NCBI RefSeq assembly: GCF_000741575.1
Contig: NZ_JGYV01000029.1
Coordinates: forward strand, 1 to 37,540
Length of the DNA stretch: 37,540 nucleotides
Reading direction: 5' to 3'
Source of the DNA: Bifidobacterium cuniculi
Lineage (GTDB): Bacteria; Actinomycetota; Actinomycetes; Actinomycetales; Bifidobacteriaceae
Position 1 is the stretch's first letter. Each line of letters begins with the position of its first letter. Positions 19,205 through 28,241 of this stretch are shown one piece after another. The position numbers were made by a program, and so were the translations under genes. Under the pieces are notes generated by a model that made no database searches, was not told where the DNA came from, and saw nothing but the letters and a program-made list of their open reading frames with translations.

Positions 19205-21988
19205 TCAGACCTGGCTGCGCTTGCGCCAGACGGCAACACCTCCCGCACTCAGGAGCGCCAAGGCGCCCAATCCGCCACCGATGACGAGCCAGAGCAATGG
19301 AGTCGCCCCGCCCTCACCAGTCAAGGGAAGTTTGCTGACCGGCTTCAGCCTGTTGGTGAAGGCGGCAAGGTTCTTGTTGGCGTCGGTGGCATCCGAGTCG
19401 CCATCCGGGTACGTGTAGGAGACGGTGGCCTTGACCGTGCCGTCGGCGTTGAATTCCGGGTCGCCGGCCGTGTTCCTGGCGACCGTGACGGTCACGCCCA
19501 CCTGGTCCTGGTCCCAGATCCAGCCTTCGGACTGCGGATCCTGCTCGTTGACCGTGAACGCGTATGCCTTCGAGGTTTCGCCAGGTGCAGGCAGCTGCAG
19601 GGTCACGGTGCCGTCGAAGGCGCCCGTCCTCTGCTGGTCCCGCGTGAAGGGGCCGGCAACGGTGGTGTCCGCGGACGTGAAGGCGGTGGTGCCGTCAGTG
19701 GTGGCGCCCGTCAGGCCTTCGCCTGCGTTCAGGGTGAAGCCGAAGTCGCTGTCCGTGTCCGTTCCCTGGACCGTCTTGCCGACCTGGATGTTGCCCAGGC
19801 TGAACGTGGCGGTCTTCGGGTAGTTGGTCACGGTCGTGAAGTAGCCGCTGCCGCCATCGGTCTGGTTGGCGTCCAGGTTCCATTCTCTCTTGGCGTCGTA
19901 CTGCGTGTAGTAGGCGTCATAGGAGTGCTCGGTCACGGTGAAGGTGCGGTCGACGTCCGCCACCGGAATCCAGACCGTCGCGTGCCAGTCCTCGGTGGCG
20001 GCATCGTTCGGGTCCGGCGCGACCTTGACGTTGTCGTAACCGGTGCAGGCCTCGCCAGCCGCGGTCCTGCAGCTGATGTCCACGAGGATGGAGTCGGGAC
20101 GGTCGGCGGTCGGCACGCCGACCCAGTGCTTCTCCACGGTGAGCTTGGCGAACTTGGACTCGTCCACCTGGATCACCGGGTGGGGCATCGGCACGTCCTT
20201 GACGGGATCCTGAGAATTGCCGTCCACGCGGGGCGTGTAGTCGATGGTTGCCTTGTCGTTGCTGCGGAAACCCGGCTGTCCGGCCGAACTGGCGCCCGTC
20301 TCGTCGTCGCCCTTCACGCCGGCGTACGCGCCGTCGGCGCTGCCGGAGTTGAGGTTGGAGGCGTAGTCGTCATAGGCCTTCTGGGTGGGCTCCACGGTGT
20401 ACTCGAGGCTGTAGCGGTAGCCGTCGTGCAGCGCATAGTTGTCCGGGAAGCTGACGCTCACCGTCTTGGTCGCCGGGTTGGCGGTGATGGCGTAGGTCTG
20501 GCCCTGCTCGTCGGGCAGCCCGACCGCACTGGGATCAACCACTTTGCCCTGCGCATCGCGGATGACCAGCTTCGCTCCGAAGTTTGCGGCATCGGGCTGC
20601 GTGAACTGTGCGTACTGCGACAGCGTGTCCGTCATGGTGACGTTCTCGTAGGCGGTGCCCGAGGTCACGATGTCGATGAGCTCGTCGAAGATTCGCTGCA
20701 GGTCGGTGCCTGCGGTCACGGCCTGGTAGTAGACGTTCCCGTACTTGCCTTCGCCGGGCGAAATCATGGAAGTGGCGTCGGGGAAGTTGCTCGACACGTA
20801 ATTCATATATTTGTTGACCTTATCCGTGCCGGTCGGGTTCGCATCCGACATGGCTCCGATGGCGAAGATGGTCGCTCCGGCAGCTTTGAGGGTGTGAGCT
20901 GCTTCAATCGCACTATTGGCTACGTTTTGTTCAAATCCAGTGCCGTTGCCGGGGCTAACGGAGTCGCTCTTCGAATGGTTCGGTTCGCCATCACTGTAGA
21001 AGATCACCATCTTCTGCGCATTGGCTCGGGAGCCCTTATCCAGTTCCTGTTTCGCGAATTCCAAGCCGTAGTCAGCAGACGTCGCACCGCCCTCCGTCAA
21101 TGCGTCCACGGATGTGCGAATCTTGTCCATCTGGCTCGTCAGAGGCTGCACTACCTGCGAATAGTTGTAGGTATATTCGCCCTCGGTGTACGTATCATTA
21201 CCAACTGTCGTATTCTTCTTAGCTGCATACTTGATGAGCGTGACCTGGACCTTGCTGTCCGGGTTCGCGATGGTCTCGTTCTGGGCGGCCAGCTGAGTGA
21301 GGAATTCATCCACGGAGGCCTTGAGGACCTGCAGACGTGTCTGTCCTGTGGACACCTGCCTCACTTGATAAAACTTCGTATCAGGACTGACACCTGTAGG
21401 CGTGCTCCCGTTGTAGGACACATTGTACGAAGCACCTTCGGCTGTCTGCCAAGTCGTGCAGACAGTGGAAGTGAAAATGTGACCTACAGTCTGCATCTTG
21501 CTACACGTCACCGGTTCGTACGTATCGCCATTAGGAACATAGTACGTGTTGCGGTAACTCATGTTCCGCAACGCCACTTCCGAATACTGGTCCCTCATGA
21601 CGGGTTCATCCATACTTCCCGACACATCGAGCACCAGCGCGATGTCGAGCGGAATCACCTGCTGCTCGGTCGTCTCACTGGACTTGCCGGTCACATCCAT
21701 GCTCAGGGTGTAGGTGCCGTCGTCGTTGGGCTCGATCTGCTTGTTGAATGCCGGGGCGTCCACGGCCTTAGCCGTCGGCTCGGCGGCCTGCGCCGTGACC
21801 TGGGCATCCTGTGAGGGCGCGGTGGACTCGTCGTCATCGCCGTATGCGGATACCGCGGCGCCGGTCATGCCGGCGACCATCGCCAAGGCGCACAACAATG
21901 CCACGAGCTTGCTGCCATGGTTCCGGGTACGCACAATCCCTGACTGCCGCCCATGACGGCGTGGGTTCAGGCTGCTTGGTCCCTCCAT
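19205..21988 (-). CDS. VWA-domain tip pilin / surface adhesin with LPLTG anchor
   Basis: A 927-residue surface protein. A long signal peptide (n-region to about residue 27, hydrophobic core LVALLCALAMVAGMTGAA) is followed by a von Willebrand A domain whose MIDAS begins DVSGS at residues 121-125 and continues with the EGGATSAD and FYSDGEP segments. Cna-B/isopeptide-type repeats follow, with E-box-like FTVTEHSYDAYY and AFTVNEQDP. The end is LPLTG at about 887-891, a membrane helix and WRKRSQV. The domain plan matches tip pilins that bind host glycans or matrix proteins. The ATG at 21988 follows TTTGGAGGG. The sortase gene lies upstream and the major pilin downstream, all minus strand. Confidence 0.9.
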   Translation of the reverse strand: MEGPSSLNPRRHGRQSGIVRTRNHGSKLVALLCALAMVAGMTGAAVSAYGDDDESTAPSQDAQVTAQAAEPTAKAVDAPAFNKQIEPNDDGTYTLSMDVTGKSSETTEQQVIPLDIALVLDVSGSMDEPVMRDQYSEVALRNMSYRNTYYVPNGDTYEPVTCSKMQTVGHIFTSTVCTTWQTAEGASYNVSYNGSTPTGVSPDTKFYQVRQVSTGQTRLQVLKASVDEFLTQLAAQNETIANPDSKVQVTLIKYAAKKNTTVGNDTYTEGEYTYNYSQVVQPLTSQMDKIRTSVDALTEGGATSADYGLEFAKQELDKGSRANAQKMVIFYSDGEPNHSKSDSVSPGNGTGFEQNVANSAIEAAHTLKAAGATIFAIGAMSDANPTGTDKVNKYMNYVSSNFPDATSMISPGEGKYGNVYYQAVTAGTDLQRIFDELIDIVTSGTAYENVTMTDTLSQYAQFTQPDAANFGAKLVIRDAQGKVVDPSAVGLPDEQGQTYAITANPATKTVSVSFPDNYALHDGYRYSLEYTVEPTQKAYDDYASNLNSGSADGAYAGVKGDDETGASSAGQPGFRSNDKATIDYTPRVDGNSQDPVKDVPMPHPVIQVDESKFAKLTVEKHWVGVPTADRPDSILVDISCRTAAGEACTGYDNVKVAPDPNDAATEDWHATVWIPVADVDRTFTVTEHSYDAYYTQYDAKREWNLDANQTDGGSGYFTTVTNYPKTATFSLGNIQVGKTVQGTDTDSDFGFTLNAGEGLTGATTDGTTAFTSADTTVAGPFTRDQQRTGAFDGTVTLQLPAPGETSKAYAFTVNEQDPQSEGWIWDQDQVGVTVTVARNTAGDPEFNADGTVKATVSYTYPDGDSDATDANKNLAAFTNRLKPVSKLPLTGEGGATPLLWLVIGGGLGALALLSAGGVAVWRKRSQV

Positions 21989-22348
21989 GAATTCCCTCCA
22001 AAGATCTCACTTTTTCAAAGTTCTGAGTGGTAGCATACTTTGGGGAAATTTATTTGTCTGACCTCCAACGGAGTGGATGCAATCCACTCCAAAAAATGGG
22101 TTTCCGAACATAACCCCAAAGAAGACCCCTCGAACTTCCCCTTGACATCGGTTGTGAACTATTTGTAACAAATAAAGATGGGCGGATTACCCCCCCCCCC
22201 GCAATTTCCCCCCAAGCGCAATTCTTCGTTGAAATTCCAAGGGTTTCTCACCTTCCGACGACAAAGTCGGTGTGCCCCTTCCGCGACACGCCGACCACAT
22301 GCCTCCCACGGCATTGCCGACCCCTTTATTCGACACACATGCGTGTCG
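21989..22348. other. Intergenic region before the tip pilin gene; candidate promoter
   Basis: This 360-bp stretch separates the sortase stop from the tip pilin start and carries no convincing gene. It is much more A/T-rich in its half next to the tip pilin than the rest of the window. On the minus strand, CAGACA-N17-TATGCT about 45-75 bp before the start codon is a possible but weak sigma-70-like promoter. An 11-base C tract (22190-22200) and a 6-base C tract (22208-22213) lie about 200 bp upstream of the start. Confidence 0.55.
22190..22200. repeat. C11 homopolymer (G11 on the transcribed-gene strand)
   Basis: Eleven consecutive C bases, followed seven bases later by six more (22208-22213). 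It is the longest homopolymer in the window and lies between sortase C and the tip pilin gene. Long G tracts in bifidobacterial pilus loci are known sites of replication slippage that turn pili on and off. Here the tract is non-coding, so any effect would be on transcription or mRNA. Confidence 0.75.
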
Positions 22349-23356
22349 TCACCAATCGCGGCCATGGCGTACGCGCATGAAGCCCTTCCGGCGTCTGCGC
22401 AGCAGCGCGCACACCAGCAGCCCGAGCACCAGCGTGACAATCGCGGCCATGGTGCCCGAGGTGCGTCCGTCATGCAGGTCGCTCGGGTTGGGTGCGGGGT
22501 ACGGGATGCTCACGCGCGTGCCGGAGACGAGCAGGCGCTGGGTGTTGACGCCGTAGGGCGTGCAGGTCATGAGCGTCACGCGGTCCTCGCCGGGCACCAC
22601 GCGCAGCTGCGAGGTGTCGTCCGGGTCGATCACCGTGATGCGGTCCACCTTGTAGCCGAGGGTCTCCCCCATCACCTCGACGTAGAAATAGTCGCCCTTG
22701 ACCATCTCATCGAGCCTGGTGAACATCGGTGCGGCCACCAGGCCGCGGTGCCCGGTGATCACCGAATGCGTGTTCGTGCCGCCCACCGGCAGGCTCGTGC
22801 CGTACAGGTGTCCCGCCCCCGATGCGAGCGCCTCCTCCGAGGTGCCGTGGTAGATGGGCAGTTCCACGCCGATCTTGGGGATGCGGATGGAGCCCATGAC
22901 GCCGCCGCCGGTGTCGAGCAGCTGCTGGTAGCGCGTGTCCTTGTCGGCCGCGGAGTCGCCCTGTCCGGAGGCGCTGGAGCTGCCCGAAGCGCTGGCGAAG
23001 GGGTCGACGGCCTCGCCGAGGATCGGCTGGCCGCTGGCCGCCAGCTCATGGTTGTACTCCTGTGCCGCCTTGATCTCCTCCTCGGCCTGCGGGTAGGGCC
23101 AGCCGAGCACTTCCTGCTGCACGCTCCTGGTCTGCAACGACAGGCTGCGCGACGTCTTCCACTGCAGCACGAAGGGGGTGGCACCCACGATGAGCGCGGC
23201 GGCGACGAGCAGGAGGGTGAGGATGCGCATCGCCAGCATGCGCCGGCGCAGCGAGCGGCGCAGGCGCACGACATCAGTGATGTCGGTCGCCTGCGCAAAG
23301 TCGAGCGGCTGCCATGGCTGCGTCTGGACCTTGGCCTGCTTGCGCCGTCTGTGCAT
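22349..23356 (-). CDS. Class C (pilus-polymerising) sortase
   Basis: A 335-residue membrane transpeptidase that joins pilin subunits through their LPxTG motifs. A cytoplasmic basic N-terminus and a helix (LTLLLVAAALIVGATPFV) come first, then the lid region with DPF, as in class C enzymes. The catalytic His is in VITGHRG, the Cys is at about residue 265 in TLMTCTPYG, and the Arg is at about 281 in LLVSGTR. A second membrane helix at the C-terminus (MAAIVTLVLGLLVCALL) is also class C. The ATG at 23356 was preferred over the adjacent ATG at 23359 because it leaves a better gap to AGGAAG. It likely serves the two pilins encoded downstream. Confidence 0.93.
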   Translation of the reverse strand: MHRRRKQAKVQTQPWQPLDFAQATDITDVVRLRRSLRRRMLAMRILTLLLVAAALIVGATPFVLQWKTSRSLSLQTRSVQQEVLGWPYPQAEEEIKAAQEYNHELAASGQPILGEAVDPFASASGSSSASGQGDSAADKDTRYQQLLDTGGGVMGSIRIPKIGVELPIYHGTSEEALASGAGHLYGTSLPVGGTNTHSVITGHRGLVAAPMFTRLDEMVKGDYFYVEVMGETLGYKVDRITVIDPDDTSQLRVVPGEDRVTLMTCTPYGVNTQRLLVSGTRVSIPYPAPNPSDLHDGRTSGTMAAIVTLVLGLLVCALLRRRRKGFMRVRHGRDW

Positions 23357-23514
23357 CATGCTTCCTGTCTTGTTTGCCTGTGGAACCCAACGCCACGTTA
23401 GCTTAGCAGCGTGGCGATGGCGCGCAATCCCCTCGAAGCCCCCTTCGAGAGGTCGCGCATATGGCAAGGTGCCCACGCCAATGCCTGGCGCGGGCACCTG
23501 GGAAGGGCGACGGC

Positions 23515-23939
23515 TCAGCCGCGCAGCTGGCGCTTGAGGCTGCGGGCGCGCAGGGCGATGTGTACGCCGGCGCCGCCGAGCAGGGCGATGTGGCCACGGT
23601 CGTCGCCAGTGGGCGAGGTGACGGAGGTCACCGGGCTGGTGTAGGTGCAGGTGCCGTCGCCGTTGTCCACGAAGCTCAACGGTCTTGCCGTCAGCGCCTG
23701 TGACCTGGAAGGTGGCGCCGGGCGTGCCGGTGCCGGCGCGCGAAGCCGCAGCCGTCGGCGGCGGACTGGTCCGCGGCCGGCGTGGCGTCGTCGACGGTCG
23801 CGACGGCTCCGGGGCACATCATGGCGATTCCCATCGCCAAGGCACCTATCATGGCCATCAGCCTGACCACGCGGCCCACTGCCGTCGCCTGAGTCCCGTG
23901 TCGGAGTGGGTTCGAGTGGATGGATGCCCCCATTGACAT
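23515..23939 (-). pseudogene. Remnant of a second pilin/LPxTG surface protein gene
   Basis: The 5' part (from about 23939) encodes a signal peptide (LMAMIGALAMGIAMMCPGAVA) followed by DDATPAADQSAAD, then leaves frame. A second frame carries GDGTCTYTSPVTSVTSPTGD and ends ARSLKRQLRG. The final 28 bp (23514-23541) are identical to the end of the major pilin gene (17507-17534). The body of the protein, the LPxTG motif and most of the transmembrane stretch have been lost or scrambled. It is a degraded paralogue at the head of the pilus locus. Confidence 0.75.
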
Positions 23940-24226
23940 TTTTTACAGGTGTTCCTTGGTGCAGTTCCAGGAATCGACTGATGGGAAGTCTACCCACGGT
24001 CACATTGCCCCGCAGGAAGGCTAGAGCCCCTGTACAAATGGCGCCAAATCGGGAAAAGCTCCGCGCACAATTCAGGGCGCAAATATGCAACGCTTCACCA
24101 GGGAAGTGACGCGTTGTGTACGGAAAATTTCAGCAACAGCTGGACGCAACCGTGCATCCACCTGCCACACCCTCTTCTCTAGAGGCACAATCCACTCGAT
24201 GTTTCCCCAACGTTGAAGTCCTCTCC
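23940..24226. other. Intergenic region without recognisable gene
   Basis: The stretch between the pilin remnant and the yggS 3' end is A/T-richer than its surroundings and contains no ORF with family resemblance. It probably holds the old promoter of the pilin remnant. No clear motif pair was found. Confidence 0.5.
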
Positions 24227-24250
24227 GTTAAAGCGGGTGCCCGCTTTAAC
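24227..24250. repeat. Minimal head-to-head pair of the GTGCCCGCTTTAA motif
   Basis: GTTAAAGCGGG and CCCGCTTTAAC (24227-24237 and 24240-24250) form a perfect 11-bp inverted repeat around TG. The right arm with its preceding GTG is a full copy of the 13-mer that makes up the window-edge arrays. It lies 16 bp after the yggS stop codon and may act as its terminator. It looks like an array reduced to one copy on each side, without the central hairpin. Confidence 0.85.
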
Positions 24251-24266
24251 ATTGGGAATGCGCCCC

Positions 24267-25094
24267 TTACTTGAAATCCCGCTCCCCGAAGATGCCGGTG
24301 CCGATGCGCACGATGGTGGCACCCTCGGCGATGGCCCACTCCTTGTCTCCGGTCATGCCCATGGACAGTTCCCGCGCGCTGGCCACACCGGCGGCGAGCG
24401 CCGCGTCGCGCAGTCCGCGCAGGTGCGCGAAACCGGCGCGGACGGTCGCCTCGTCGTCCACGTTCGCGCCGACGGTCATGAAGCCCTGCACCTCGACGCC
24501 GTCGAGCGCCGCGACGGCGAGCGCCAGGTCGAGCGCCTCGTCGGGGGCGATGCCGGACTTGCTGTCCTCGCCGGATTCGTTGACCTCGATGAGCACGCCC
24601 ATGGTGCGGCCGCGCACGGCCATGCGCCGGGCGATCTTCTCGGCCAAGTCGAGGGTGGCGACGGATTCGATCACGTCCGCGTCGGGCAGCACCTTGCCGA
24701 TCTTGTTGCTCTGCAACTGGCCGATGAGATGCAACGGCAGGCGGTTCAGGGCCTCGGGGTCGTCGGCGCCTTCCGCGGTCTCCAGGTCGCTGGCGCCGAT
24801 CACCAGGCCGCGCTGGGCGCCCTGGGCGCGCAGGCCGTCGATCTTCGCCACGATCTCCTGCGGCCGGTTCTCCCCCAGCAGCCGGATGCCCGCGTCGACG
24901 GCCGCCATGATCTCCCCCACGTCGCGCGTCTTGGAGGCGGCCAGCACCTGCACGGATCCGGCCGGCCGTCCCGCCTGTTCCTCGGCCCGTGCCACGTCGT
25001 CGAGGACACGGTGGACGCCGTCGGCGATGCTCCGTGCGCGTGCCTCGTCGATGGACTCGTTCGCCAGGTCCTTGTGTTCCATATACGCCGTCAT
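24267..25094 (-). CDS. yggS: PLP homeostasis protein YggS/PROSC family
   Basis: A 275-residue cytoplasmic protein of the YggS/PLPBP family, which binds pyridoxal phosphate and balances B6 and amino acid pools. The PLP-binding Lys is residue 55 in LAASKTRD. GENRPQE, LHLIGQLQSNK, ESVATLDLA, LSMGMTGD and VRIGTGIFGER are the other family motifs in order. The ATG at 25094 follows GAGGAGGA by a few bases. GluQ lies 30 bp upstream on the same strand, so yggS, gluQ and the DUF3152 gene are probably one operon. Confidence 0.95.
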   Translation of the reverse strand: MTAYMEHKDLANESIDEARARSIADGVHRVLDDVARAEEQAGRPAGSVQVLAASKTRDVGEIMAAVDAGIRLLGENRPQEIVAKIDGLRAQGAQRGLVIGASDLETAEGADDPEALNRLPLHLIGQLQSNKIGKVLPDADVIESVATLDLAEKIARRMAVRGRTMGVLIEVNESGEDSKSGIAPDEALDLALAVAALDGVEVQGFMTVGANVDDEATVRAGFAHLRGLRDAALAAGVASARELSMGMTGDKEWAIAEGATIVRIGTGIFGERDFK

Positions 25095-25124
25095 CGCGTC
25101 CTCCTCATGACTCTCCCGCTCATT

Positions 25125-26114
25125 CTAGCGGCCCGTGCCATCGCCCGCACTCCCGTGTCTGCCGGCCAGCAGTGCGGGCGGGATCTCCACGTCGTCGCGG
25201 CGCACCCTGCCCCAGGAGAACATCGCGAGCGCGTCCTGCGCGGACAGTGCCTCGGGGCGGTCGAGCAGCCCCAGCGCCCAGGCGGCGACACCGAGGATGT
25301 CCTCGGCGTGCATGCCGGCGGCGCGCATGGCGCCCATGTCGGTGGAGCGTTCGCGCTTGGCGAGCCGCTTGCCGTGCGGGTCGTCGAGCAGTGCGATGTG
25401 CGCGTATGCGGGCACGGTGCCGCTGCCGATGCCGAGCCCGGCGAGCCGGACGCGCAGCCACTGCTGCAGCGCGGTGGAGCGCAGCAGGTCGCGGCCGCGC
25501 ACGATGTCGTCGACGCCCATGAGCGCATCGTCGACGCTGACGACGAACTGGTAGGCGAACAGGCCGTCGGAGCGGCGCATGACGACGTCGCCCAGGTCGG
25601 CGCCGACGTCGAAGGACTGCGGGCCGAAGACGCGGTCGTCGAAGCCGACGAGGCCGTCCGGGTCCCCTGGCGCAGGCACGGCGAGCCGCCACGAGTGGCG
25701 GTCGCCGCACGCCAGCCGCGCCGACCGCTCGTTTTCGGACAGGCGACGGCAGGTGCCCGGGTAGAGGATGAAGCGGTCGCCTTCCTGGGGCGCGCTGGCC
25801 GCGCGGATCTGCGCACGCGAGCAGAAGCACGGGTAGACGAGGCCGTCGTCGCGCAGGTCCTCGAGGATCTGCGCATACAGGTCGGTGCGCCGCGACTGGT
25901 AGGAGGGTCCGCCGTCCCAGTCGAGGCCGAGCCAGTCGAGGTCGTCCATGATCCGGCGGTCGGCGCCGGGCACGACGCGCGGGACGTCGATGTCCTCGAT
26001 GCGCAGCACGATGCCCTCGCCGCGCGACCTGGCGGACAGCCATGCCGCCAGCATCGCGGTGATGTTGCCGATGTGCATGCGCCCCGACGGGGTGGGCGCG
26101 AAACGACCGACCAA
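25125..26114 (-). CDS. gluQ: Glutamyl-Q tRNA(Asp) synthetase
   Basis: GluQRS attaches glutamate to queuosine at position 34 of tRNA(Asp). The 329-residue protein has [14 protein letters not shown] with the HIGH-like motif at about 14-17, RIEDIDVPR, a zinc-type YPCFCSR ... YPGTCRR pair, and [10 protein letters not shown] as the KMSKS-like motif. It lacks the anticodon-binding domain of GltX. I chose the TTG at 26114: it follows AAGGGGAGG, lies just after the stop of the DUF3152 gene, and begins exactly at the family N-terminus. The open frame further upstream overlaps that gene and has no resemblance. Confidence 0.92.
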   Translation of the reverse strand: MVGRFAPTPSGRMHIGNITAMLAAWLSARSRGEGIVLRIEDIDVPRVVPGADRRIMDDLDWLGLDWDGGPSYQSRRTDLYAQILEDLRDDGLVYPCFCSRAQIRAASAPQEGDRFILYPGTCRRLSENERSARLACGDRHSWRLAVPAPGDPDGLVGFDDRVFGPQSFDVGADLGDVVMRRSDGLFAYQFVVSVDDALMGVDDIVRGRDLLRSTALQQWLRVRLAGLGIGSGTVPAYAHIALLDDPHGKRLAKRERSTDMGAMRAAGMHAEDILGVAAWALGLLDRPEALSAQDALAMFSWGRVRRDDVEIPPALLAGRHGSAGDGTGR

Positions 26115-26128
26115 GCGTGCCTCCCCTT

Positions 26129-26998
26129 TCAGAACGCGGTCCACAGTTCGCTGTCGAGCGGGTGGATGTTGGGTTTGCAGCCGTCCAGGTGCATCGACTG
26201 TTCCTGCATGAGCGGCGCGGGCTGGCCCTCGCCGGCGCAGGTCTGCTCGTTGTCGATGTGGCCGAGCGCGTGGCCGACCTCGTGGTTGATGACCATGGTG
26301 CGGTAGTCGGCGAGCGTGCCGCCCGCCTTGAGCCATGCCTCGACGCCGTTGTCCCAGCGTTTCTTGTTGATGATGACGTCGCTGCCCACGCGGCAGCTGT
26401 ACTCGGCGGAGCACATCGGCGAGAAGCTGGGCACCTGCGAAGGTTCGGACAGGGTGAGCGTCACGTCGCAGCCCTCGGAGACGGGTTCGAAGGTGACGCC
26501 GGCGCGCGGCCAGCCCTTGGTGTCGTTGAGCGAACGGTAGATGGCGTTCGCGAAGCCGTCCGTGGAGCCGACCTTGCCTTTCGAGGAGACGCAGTAGGTC
26601 ATCGTCACCTGCGCCGCCCCACTGGCCTTCGCCGTCTCCTGCGCCTTCGCCATGATCTCCTGGCGTTCCTTGTCGGAGATCGACGCGGACTGTGCGTCGA
26701 GCGCCTGCTCTTCGGGCGAGGCCGTCTCGCTGGGCGTCGCCGAGGGTTCGGGAGTCGCCGAGTCCCCGGACGACGGCGTCGCCGACGGTTCCGCAGTGGC
26801 CGACGGCGGGGCGGCCAGCGTCACCGCGGTGGCGCCGGGCACATGCCGCTCACCCAGGCCGCCCAGTGTCGCGCGCACGCTCAGCGTGACCGCGGCGACC
26901 AGCAGCACCGCGCAGCATGCCACGACGGCACGGCGGATGCAGTAGATGCGTCTTGCCTGTGCGCGTCGCGTCCGTCGACGCCCGTTCGTGCCGGCCAT
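26129..26998 (-). CDS. DUF3152 secreted zinc-protease-like protein
   Basis: A 289-residue protein with a basic N-terminus, one membrane helix ([18 protein letters not shown]), a Ser/Thr/Pro/Glu-rich linker with SATPS repeats, and a C-terminal DUF3152 domain. The zinc-binding motif HEVGHALGH lies at about 239-247, with conserved Cys pairs ([19 protein letters not shown] and HLDGCKPN). It is probably anchored in the membrane with the domain outside. The family is typical of actinobacteria; activity is unproven. The ATG at 26998 follows GGGAGGGAGCC, an excellent ribosome binding site. Its stop is 14 bp before the gluQ TTG. Confidence 0.87.
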   Translation of the reverse strand: MAGTNGRRRTRRAQARRIYCIRRAVVACCAVLLVAAVTLSVRATLGGLGERHVPGATAVTLAAPPSATAEPSATPSSGDSATPEPSATPSETASPEEQALDAQSASISDKERQEIMAKAQETAKASGAAQVTMTYCVSSKGKVGSTDGFANAIYRSLNDTKGWPRAGVTFEPVSEGCDVTLTLSEPSQVPSFSPMCSAEYSCRVGSDVIINKKRWDNGVEAWLKAGGTLADYRTMVINHEVGHALGHIDNEQTCAGEGQPAPLMQEQSMHLDGCKPNIHPLDSELWTAF

Positions 26999-27016
26999 GG
27001 CTCCCTCCCGAACGAC

Positions 27017-27061
27017 GGACGGCGGATGGCGCGCAGGTCGACGCGCAGCCATCCGCCGTCC
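27017..27061 (-). terminator. Stem-loop after the aquaporin gene
   Basis: GGACGGCGGATGGC (27017-27030) pairs perfectly with 27048-27061; inside it GCGC can pair again. It lies 31 bp after the aquaporin stop codon and directly upstream of the DUF3152 ribosome binding site, so it could also influence that gene's translation. Confidence 0.65.
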
Positions 27062-27091
27062 ATGACAATCATGAAGTGTTCAGTATACCAT

Positions 27092-27826
27092 TCAGATCGC
27101 GAACAGCACCTGGAACAGCCAGGCACCGATGATTGCGCCGCAGATCGGGGCGACCACCGGGATCCACGCCTCGTTCCAGCGCGAGCTGCCCTTGTGCTTG
27201 ATCGGCAGCACCTGGTGCAGCAGGCGCGGCATCAGGTCGCGGGCCGGGTTGAGGCCGGGGCCGGTCGGTCCGCCCAGGGAGCACACCAGGCCCCACACGA
27301 TGAAGCCGACGACGATGGAGGCGGAGGCGTAGTTCTCGCGGCCCCACTGCAGCTCGAGGCAGCACAGGGCGCCCAGCACCAGCAGGAGGGTGCCGAAGAA
27401 CTCGTTGATGAAGTAGTTGATGCGGCTTTCGTGCGCGTCGGTGGTGCAGAAGGTGGCGAGGATCGCCTCGGGGCTTTCCGTCTTCTGGTAGTGCGGGTAG
27501 TAGGTCGCGTACACGATGAGCTGGCCGACCGCGGCGCCCAGCACCTGTGCGCAGATGTACGGCAGGACCTGGCTCCAGGGGAACATGCCGTTGACGGCCT
27601 GCGCGAGCGTCATCGCCGGGTTGATCTGGGCACCCGAGACGCCGCCGAACATGAGGACGGGGAACATGACGCCGAAGCCGTAGCCCATGGCGATGTTCAG
27701 CCATCCTGCCTTGTGTCCCTTGGTGCCGGCGAGTTCGACGTTCGCCACGGCGCCGTTGCCGAAGATCATGAGCACGGCGGTGCCCACGAATTCCGCGGCG
27801 AGCTTGGTAAAGAGGGAGTACTCCAC
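27092..27826 (-). CDS. MIP family channel (aquaglyceroporin, GlpF-like)
   Basis: A 244-residue integral membrane channel with six predicted helices. Both NPA boxes are intact: QINPAMTLAQ (NPA at 69-71) and GLNPARDLMPR (NPA at 193-195, followed by the selectivity Arg). The Asp after the second box and the longer loops suggest a glycerol facilitator rather than a strict water channel. I chose the GTG at 27826, preceded by GAAGGAAGAAGA and directly next to the first helix; the frame is open to 27883. No glycerol kinase gene is adjacent. Confidence 0.9.
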   Translation of the reverse strand: MEYSLFTKLAAEFVGTAVLMIFGNGAVANVELAGTKGHKAGWLNIAMGYGFGVMFPVLMFGGVSGAQINPAMTLAQAVNGMFPWSQVLPYICAQVLGAAVGQLIVYATYYPHYQKTESPEAILATFCTTDAHESRINYFINEFFGTLLLVLGALCCLELQWGRENYASASIVVGFIVWGLVCSLGGPTGPGLNPARDLMPRLLHQVLPIKHKGSSRWNEAWIPVVAPICGAIIGAWLFQVLFAI

Positions 27827-28223
27827 TGCTCTTCTTCCTTCACTTGCTTGGGTTGGTTCTCTCTGCTGGGATTGACGCGCCACGCGCGCGGTGCCGTCCG
27901 CGACTCACCGTCGAGCCGGGCACGCCAAGGCGCCCAAGGATGAAGAGGCCGGAGAAACCGCGGCTGTGGTCGGGCCGCGTACAGCCGACCACTCTACCCT
28001 GCGGCATGCCCAGCGCCTGGTGCCTTGGGTACTTTCGGCGTTATAGGAGGCTTCCGGGGCGCGGACGCTGGGCAGAAGCGAGGGGGTTGCCTCTGGCACT
28101 GAAACGATTAAGGCGTTACGGTTCATCGTGACGGCCCATTCGATGGCACGCCCCTCCGGCCATGATGCGAGCCGCGCCCAACGGCGGGTGCGGACACGCC
28201 GTCGATTCCCTCGGGACACCGAC
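27827..28223. other. Intergenic region with no recognisable gene
   Basis: About 400 bp between the divergent aquaporin and GH26 genes. It should hold both promoters, but no clear -35/-10 pair was found. A short inverted repeat (GTGGTCGG ... CCGACCAC near 27970-27995) is the only structure seen. Confidence 0.5.
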
Positions 28224-28241
28224 GAAGGAGAGGCACCTTCC

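Noticed and set aside
18968..21814. Long plus-strand open frame opposite the tip pilin
   Set aside because: Antisense shadow of a clearly real VWA/LPLTG gene.
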